From JBIOJM01 sp044450785 (GTDB taxonomy: Bacteria; Planctomycetota; Planctomycetia; Isosphaerales; Isosphaeraceae): 17,761 nt of DNA. Within the stretch, counting starts at the first letter, position 1; the number at the start of each line of letters is the position of its first letter. A program made the translations under genes and the position numbers. The notes under the pieces are model-generated. The model was given only the letters and a program-made list of their open reading frames with translations. It was not told the origin of the DNA and ran no database searches. The stretch is from NCBI GenBank assembly GCA_044450785.1, contig JBIOJM010000209.1, positions 1 to 17,761 of the forward strand, in the 5' to 3' direction. Below, piece after piece: positions 14,880 to 17,761 of this stretch.

Positions 14880-15656
14880 ATGTCAACAAAGGTGGATGTG
14901 GATGTAACGGAACTCTGGCGGGAGTTCAAGGAACACCCCACCACGGAATTGCGAAATCATCTGGTCGAGCGTTACTTGCCGCTGGTCAAGTACAACGCCG
15001 AACGGATCTGGCAGCGGCTTCCGGAAGGGGTCGATCTCGACGATCTGATCTCGGCGGGAGTCTTCGGCCTGATGGATGCGATCGACGCGTTCGACTTGAG
15101 CCGGGGCGTCAAGTTCGAGACCTACTGTGTGCCGCGCATTCGAGGGGCGATGCTCGACGAGCTGCGGACCATGGACTGGGTCCCGAGACTGGTCCGGTCC
15201 AAGGCCACCAAGATGGAAGAGGCTCGCAAGGAGCTCGAAGCCAGGCACGGCCGGCCGCCCACCGATCTTGAGCTGGCGTCACAGCTTGGCCTGCCTATAG
15301 AAGAATACGAAAAGATGGCGATGGATGCGAACGCCGTCGGCCTGATCAGCCTGAACAAGAAATGGTACGAGACCGACAGTTACAAAGACGTGCGTGAAAT
15401 CGACATTCTCGAGGACAAGAAAGGCGAAGACCCAACCCGGCGGCTGCAGCGCAAAGACCTGATGCGCATGGTCACCAAGGGACTCTCCCGTAACGAACGC
15501 CTGATTATCATATTGTATTATTATGAAGAATTGACGATGAAAGAGATCGGCGCGACTCTCGACCTGAGCGAGTCTCGAGTCTCGCAAATGCACTCATCGA
15601 TCATTCAGCGGTTGCAGTCTCAACTCGCCACGCGGCGGCCCGAGTTTGGTACCTGA
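14880..15656 (+). CDS. fliA: FliA/WhiG-family RNA polymerase sigma factor (sigma28 type)
   Basis: A 258-residue group 3 sigma factor. Region 2 is clear: LVKYNAERIWQRLPEGVDLD, then DLISAGVFGLMDAIDAFDLS and FETYCVPRIRGAMLDELR, followed by MDWVPRLVR at the region 2/3 border, the typical FliA/WhiG wording. Region 3 is at about 107-150 (HGRPPTDLELASQLGL) and region 4 at about 190-250, with the helix-turn-helix LTMKEIGATLDLSESRVSQM. In many bacteria this factor drives late flagellar genes; WhiG shows that the family also serves other programmes. The start at 14880 has GGAGGT five bases upstream; an in-frame ATG at 14868 is possible, and the longer extension to 14742 does not look like sigma sequence. 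Its place after flhF-flhG is the common order in polar-flagellate operons. No anti-sigma FlgM gene is visible. Confidence 0.93.
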   Translation: MSTKVDVDVTELWREFKEHPTTELRNHLVERYLPLVKYNAERIWQRLPEGVDLDDLISAGVFGLMDAIDAFDLSRGVKFETYCVPRIRGAMLDELRTMDWVPRLVRSKATKMEEARKELEARHGRPPTDLELASQLGLPIEEYEKMAMDANAVGLISLNKKWYETDSYKDVREIDILEDKKGEDPTRRLQRKDLMRMVTKGLSRNERLIIILYYYEELTMKEIGATLDLSESRVSQMHSSIIQRLQSQLATRRPEFGT

Positions 15657-15685
15657 TTGGTTCTTGGCGCAACACATTGTAGAAT
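15657..15685 (+). promoter_or_regulatory. Possible promoter for the secreted orphan gene
   Basis: TAGAAT (15680-15685, five of six to TATAAT) lies 17 bases after TTGGTT (15657-15662, only the TTG conserved). It falls just after the sigma factor stop and about 87 bases before the next start. This is weak evidence, because the -35 element is poor. Confidence 0.3.
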
Positions 15686-15771
15686 AGGGACAGGGAGCGG
15701 CGAAGAGCAGAGAGGCCGATCGCCACGATGGGTTTGCACCGCATGCGTCAGCTCCAGACGAGGTATCGGCG

Positions 15772-16500
15772 ATGACATCGAGAGCGAGACGTGGAAAGGT
15801 CGTCGTCACGGTTTTCGTGGCCGCGGCGGCGTTCGGCTTCAGTCCCGGCCTGGCCGAAGCGCAATGGGGCATGGGCGGCATGGGCATGGGATGGGGTTTC
15901 GGGGGCTTCAGCCAGGTCGAAAAACCGGAGAGTTTTCTTTATTCGAAAGCGCTGGTCGATGCCGGGCGTGGAGCGCAGTTACCATCGCGAAATGTCTACG
16001 CCAACAATCCCAACTCCTACATCAACCACATCCGGGACAATGGCTTCGTGGACCGCTACAGCGTTGCGCGGAGAGAGCCGTCCCACTATCGTTACTCACC
16101 CCGGATGGCCACACCGACGGCGCTCACCGTGGCTCAGCAAACGCCGCTGTTACCCCTGGCCAGTTTCTACAACGGGGAGAACCAGTTCGTCTGGCCCGCC
16201 GATTCGCCGACGGCCGGTGAGCTGAAACAGAAGCGATCGATCTTCGATCAAGCAAGCCAGGCTGTTCTGACGGAGACCAAGAAGAGCGGTGTCGCATCGA
16301 TCGCCGCGGTGACCGACGCCCGGCAGAAACTGCTCGATTACGGCCGGCCGGCGTTACAATTCGTCCGGACTCACGAGACTCCTCGGATTGCCGACACGTT
16401 CCACCTCTTCCTTCTGTCGACGTACGAGTCGCTGGCACAGGCGGTCAATCCGCCGGCAACGGCGGCCGTCACGGCACCTCCGCCGTCCCCTGCATCCTAG
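15772..16500 (+). CDS. Secreted protein of unknown function with Gly/Met-rich N-terminus
   Basis: I do not recognise the family. The 242-residue protein has a signal peptide (Arg-rich start, hydrophobic 9-25, likely cut after AEA at 30). A striking Gly/Met/Trp-rich segment (WGMGGMGMGWGFGGF, 32-46) follows, then a polar body with an Asn/Tyr-rich part (NVYANNPNSYINHIRDNGFV, 74-93). A helical Ala/Lys-rich region (about 160-220) and a Pro/Ala tail end the protein. No cysteine is present in the mature part and no catalytic motif is seen. The start is supported by GAGG at 15760-15763, eight bases before the ATG. It follows the sigma factor by about 115 bases on the same strand, so read-through is possible, but nothing ties it functionally to the flagellar genes. 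Confidence 0.78.
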   Translation: MTSRARRGKVVVTVFVAAAAFGFSPGLAEAQWGMGGMGMGWGFGGFSQVEKPESFLYSKALVDAGRGAQLPSRNVYANNPNSYINHIRDNGFVDRYSVARREPSHYRYSPRMATPTALTVAQQTPLLPLASFYNGENQFVWPADSPTAGELKQKRSIFDQASQAVLTETKKSGVASIAAVTDARQKLLDYGRPALQFVRTHETPRIADTFHLFLLSTYESLAQAVNPPATAAVTAPPPSPAS

Positions 16501-16535
16501 GAGCGTGGAACCTGCTCGGCGGACGTTGGGCGCGC

Positions 16536-16559
16536 CGCCGTTGGAGCGGCTCCAAGGCG
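16536..16559. terminator. Strong hairpin between convergent genes, probable bidirectional terminator
   Basis: CGCC-G-TTGGAG and CTCCAA-GGCG pair around a CGG loop, a ten-base-pair stem with one bulge. It stands midway in the 80-base gap between the stop of the secreted orphan gene and the stop of the minus-strand redoxin gene. No T-tract is present on either side, so the terminator call rests on position and stem strength. Confidence 0.5.
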
Positions 16560-16580
16560 GGTGAAGCATCTGCGGTCCGC

Positions 16581-17705
16581 TCAGGGTGCAACCGCCCGCG
16601 CGACGACGGATTCGAGGTTTTTGCGGGGAGAGAGGTCGAGGTGCATGACGTTTCCGTCGCGTCCGATCAGGACATTGGACGGGATATCGGAGACTCCATA
16701 AGCCTTGGCGTAGTCGTTCGCGCCGCTTCCGTTGATCAGATTGGGCCAGCGGACGTTATGGTCGAGTAGGAACCTCCGGATATTGGGCAAGACCGTCTCG
16801 AGTTTCGGGCTGTCGGTCTGAAGGGTGTCGAGATTGATGCCCAGCACGCGGAACCCGCGGTTTCGGTAGGTGTTGTAGACCTGATCGAGCGAATCCACTT
16901 CGGCCGAGCTGGGGAGGCACCAGCTCGCCCAGAAAACGACCAGGACGACGTTGCCTTTACGGTCGGCCAGGCTGACGGGCTTGCCATCGAGATCGGTCCC
17001 TTCGATCGCCGGGGCCGGCTTGCCGATCATGTCGAGCTGGTTCAAGCGGCTGGAACTGAACCCCTTGACGGCGGGGTTGTCCGATTCCTTGAGCAAGAGT
17101 TGAAATGCCTTGCGGGCCGCATCAAACTGGTCTCCCTGGATGAGACGTTGGTAATACGCTTCGCAGATCGCGAGGAGAGCGGAGGTGTCGAGCAACGCGG
17201 CCGGTGCTTCACCAGGTTGCCTCCGTTTCGAGGTCGCCTCGATGAGAGTGCGGAACTCGGCCAGTGATTCGTCGTAATCGCCGCGATCGGCGGAGGCGAT
17301 GATGTCGATCGTCCGGGCCAGTAATTGGATGACCGGTGGAGAACCGGGGGTGGATTTCAAGACCTGTTTGGCGGCCGGTTCGGCGTCACGGAACAGGTTG
17401 TTGGCGATGGCCAGGCGGAACAACTGTTCGTAAGTCTCAGCAGCCTCCTTGGGCGACTGGCGCGATGCCAGTTGCGCGAGGCGCTCCAGCCGCTGCCGCT
17501 CGAGCTGGAGAAGCTGGCGGGCATAGTCCTCGTTGATCGATCGCAAGCTGGCGCCGGCTCCTCCCGGGCTAAGGACCTTGGGCTTTGCGCCAGCCGGGTC
17601 ATCCTGATCTGGAAAGCCAGCTTGGCCCCGGGCCGCTCTTGAGAGCGTGAGCGAAAGACTCGTGGTCAGAACCAGGCTGATCAGAGCGATCCGGGAGGAA
17701 GTCAT
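16581..17705 (-). CDS. TlpA-like redoxin-domain protein with a single active-site cysteine
   Basis: An exported thioredoxin-fold protein of 374 residues. The N-terminus is a signal peptide (MTSSRIALISLVLTTSLSL, probably cut near ARG-QA). A helical, TPR-like region (about 50-220) follows, with ERQRLERLAQLA, EAAETYEQLFRLAIANNLF and FDAARKAFQLLL, and then a TlpA/AhpC-type redoxin domain (IGKPAPAIEGTDLDGKPVSL, VVLVVFWASWCLPSS, GVSDIPSNVLIGRDGNV). The usual WCxxC is WCLPS: Cys263 is present but Ser266 (codon at 16908-16910) replaces the second cysteine. The cis-proline (Pro342, in SDIPSN) is kept. A classical dithiol cycle is thus unlikely; a one-cysteine peroxidase-like or binding role is possible. 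The ATG at 17741 would add 12 residues before the signal peptide, and neither start has a strong ribosome site. Confidence 0.87.
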   Translation of the reverse strand: MTSSRIALISLVLTTSLSLTLSRAARGQAGFPDQDDPAGAKPKVLSPGGAGASLRSINEDYARQLLQLERQRLERLAQLASRQSPKEAAETYEQLFRLAIANNLFRDAEPAAKQVLKSTPGSPPVIQLLARTIDIIASADRGDYDESLAEFRTLIEATSKRRQPGEAPAALLDTSALLAICEAYYQRLIQGDQFDAARKAFQLLLKESDNPAVKGFSSSRLNQLDMIGKPAPAIEGTDLDGKPVSLADRKGNVVLVVFWASWCLPSSAEVDSLDQVYNTYRNRGFRVLGINLDTLQTDSPKLETVLPNIRRFLLDHNVRWPNLINGSGANDYAKAYGVSDIPSNVLIGRDGNVMHLDLSPRKNLESVVARAVAP

Positions 17706-17761
17706 CGTGGGTGGGACCCTCGAGTTGGTATCATTCAGCATTGTCCTCGATACTCTAGGAT

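Noticed and set aside
15664..15684. Sigma54-type site (TTGGCGC...TTGTA) after the sigma factor gene
   Set aside because: The required GG-N10-GC spacing is not met: the -12 dinucleotide is TG.
1..17761. CRISPR arrays, tRNA or rRNA genes, insertion sequences
   Set aside because: No regularly spaced repeats, cloverleaf-like segments, rRNA motifs, transposase domains or paired terminal repeats were found in reading both strands.

Overview
The window is GC-rich and gene-dense and carries a flagellar-type (type III) export and basal-body locus. Most likely it comes from a planctomycete. That is inferred from the strongly divergent but complete FliF/FliO/FliP/FliQ/FliR/FlhB/FlhA set, the secreted orphan proteins and the TlpA-like and esterase-like envelope proteins around it; no rRNA or other phylogenetic marker is present to prove it.

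Layout. Bases 1-1420 hold the decayed 3' end of a gene (possibly a membrane glycosyltransferase), a 400-bp gap with small inverted repeats, and a small Cys-rich secreted protein that ends at a convincing intrinsic terminator. A good sigma70-type promoter candidate follows, and then a forward run: fliF, a shortened fliG, fliO, fliP, fliQ, fliR, flhB. Two 4-nt ATGA overlaps (fliF/fliG, fliO/fliP) and a 1-nt TAATG contact (fliQ/fliR) suggest tight translational coupling. The run is interrupted by one gene on the opposite strand, an alpha/beta-hydrolase lipoprotein. The forward series then resumes with flhA, flhF, flhG and a FliA/WhiG-type sigma factor. The last 2 kb hold a secreted orphan protein and, on the minus strand, a TlpA-like redoxin with a TPR-like N-terminal region.

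How the genes work together. FliF would form the MS ring in the inner membrane, with FliP/Q/R, FlhB and FlhA the export gate inside it and FliO assisting FliP assembly. FlhF (SRP-type GTPase) and FlhG (MinD/ParA-type ATPase) normally set where and how many such machines are built, and the sigma factor normally drives late flagellar genes. Not encoded here are fliH, fliI, fliJ, fliM, fliN, motA/motB and all rod, hook and filament genes.

The main result is that several components have lost family-defining residues while remaining full-fold open frames. FliG lacks its middle domain and four of the five charged torque residues. FlhB has GPGG where the autocleaving NPTH should be. FlhG has Thr in place of the P-loop lysine. 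Together this suggests a reduced or repurposed flagellar-type export machine, or a lineage with a very unusual motor. The sequence alone cannot decide between these.
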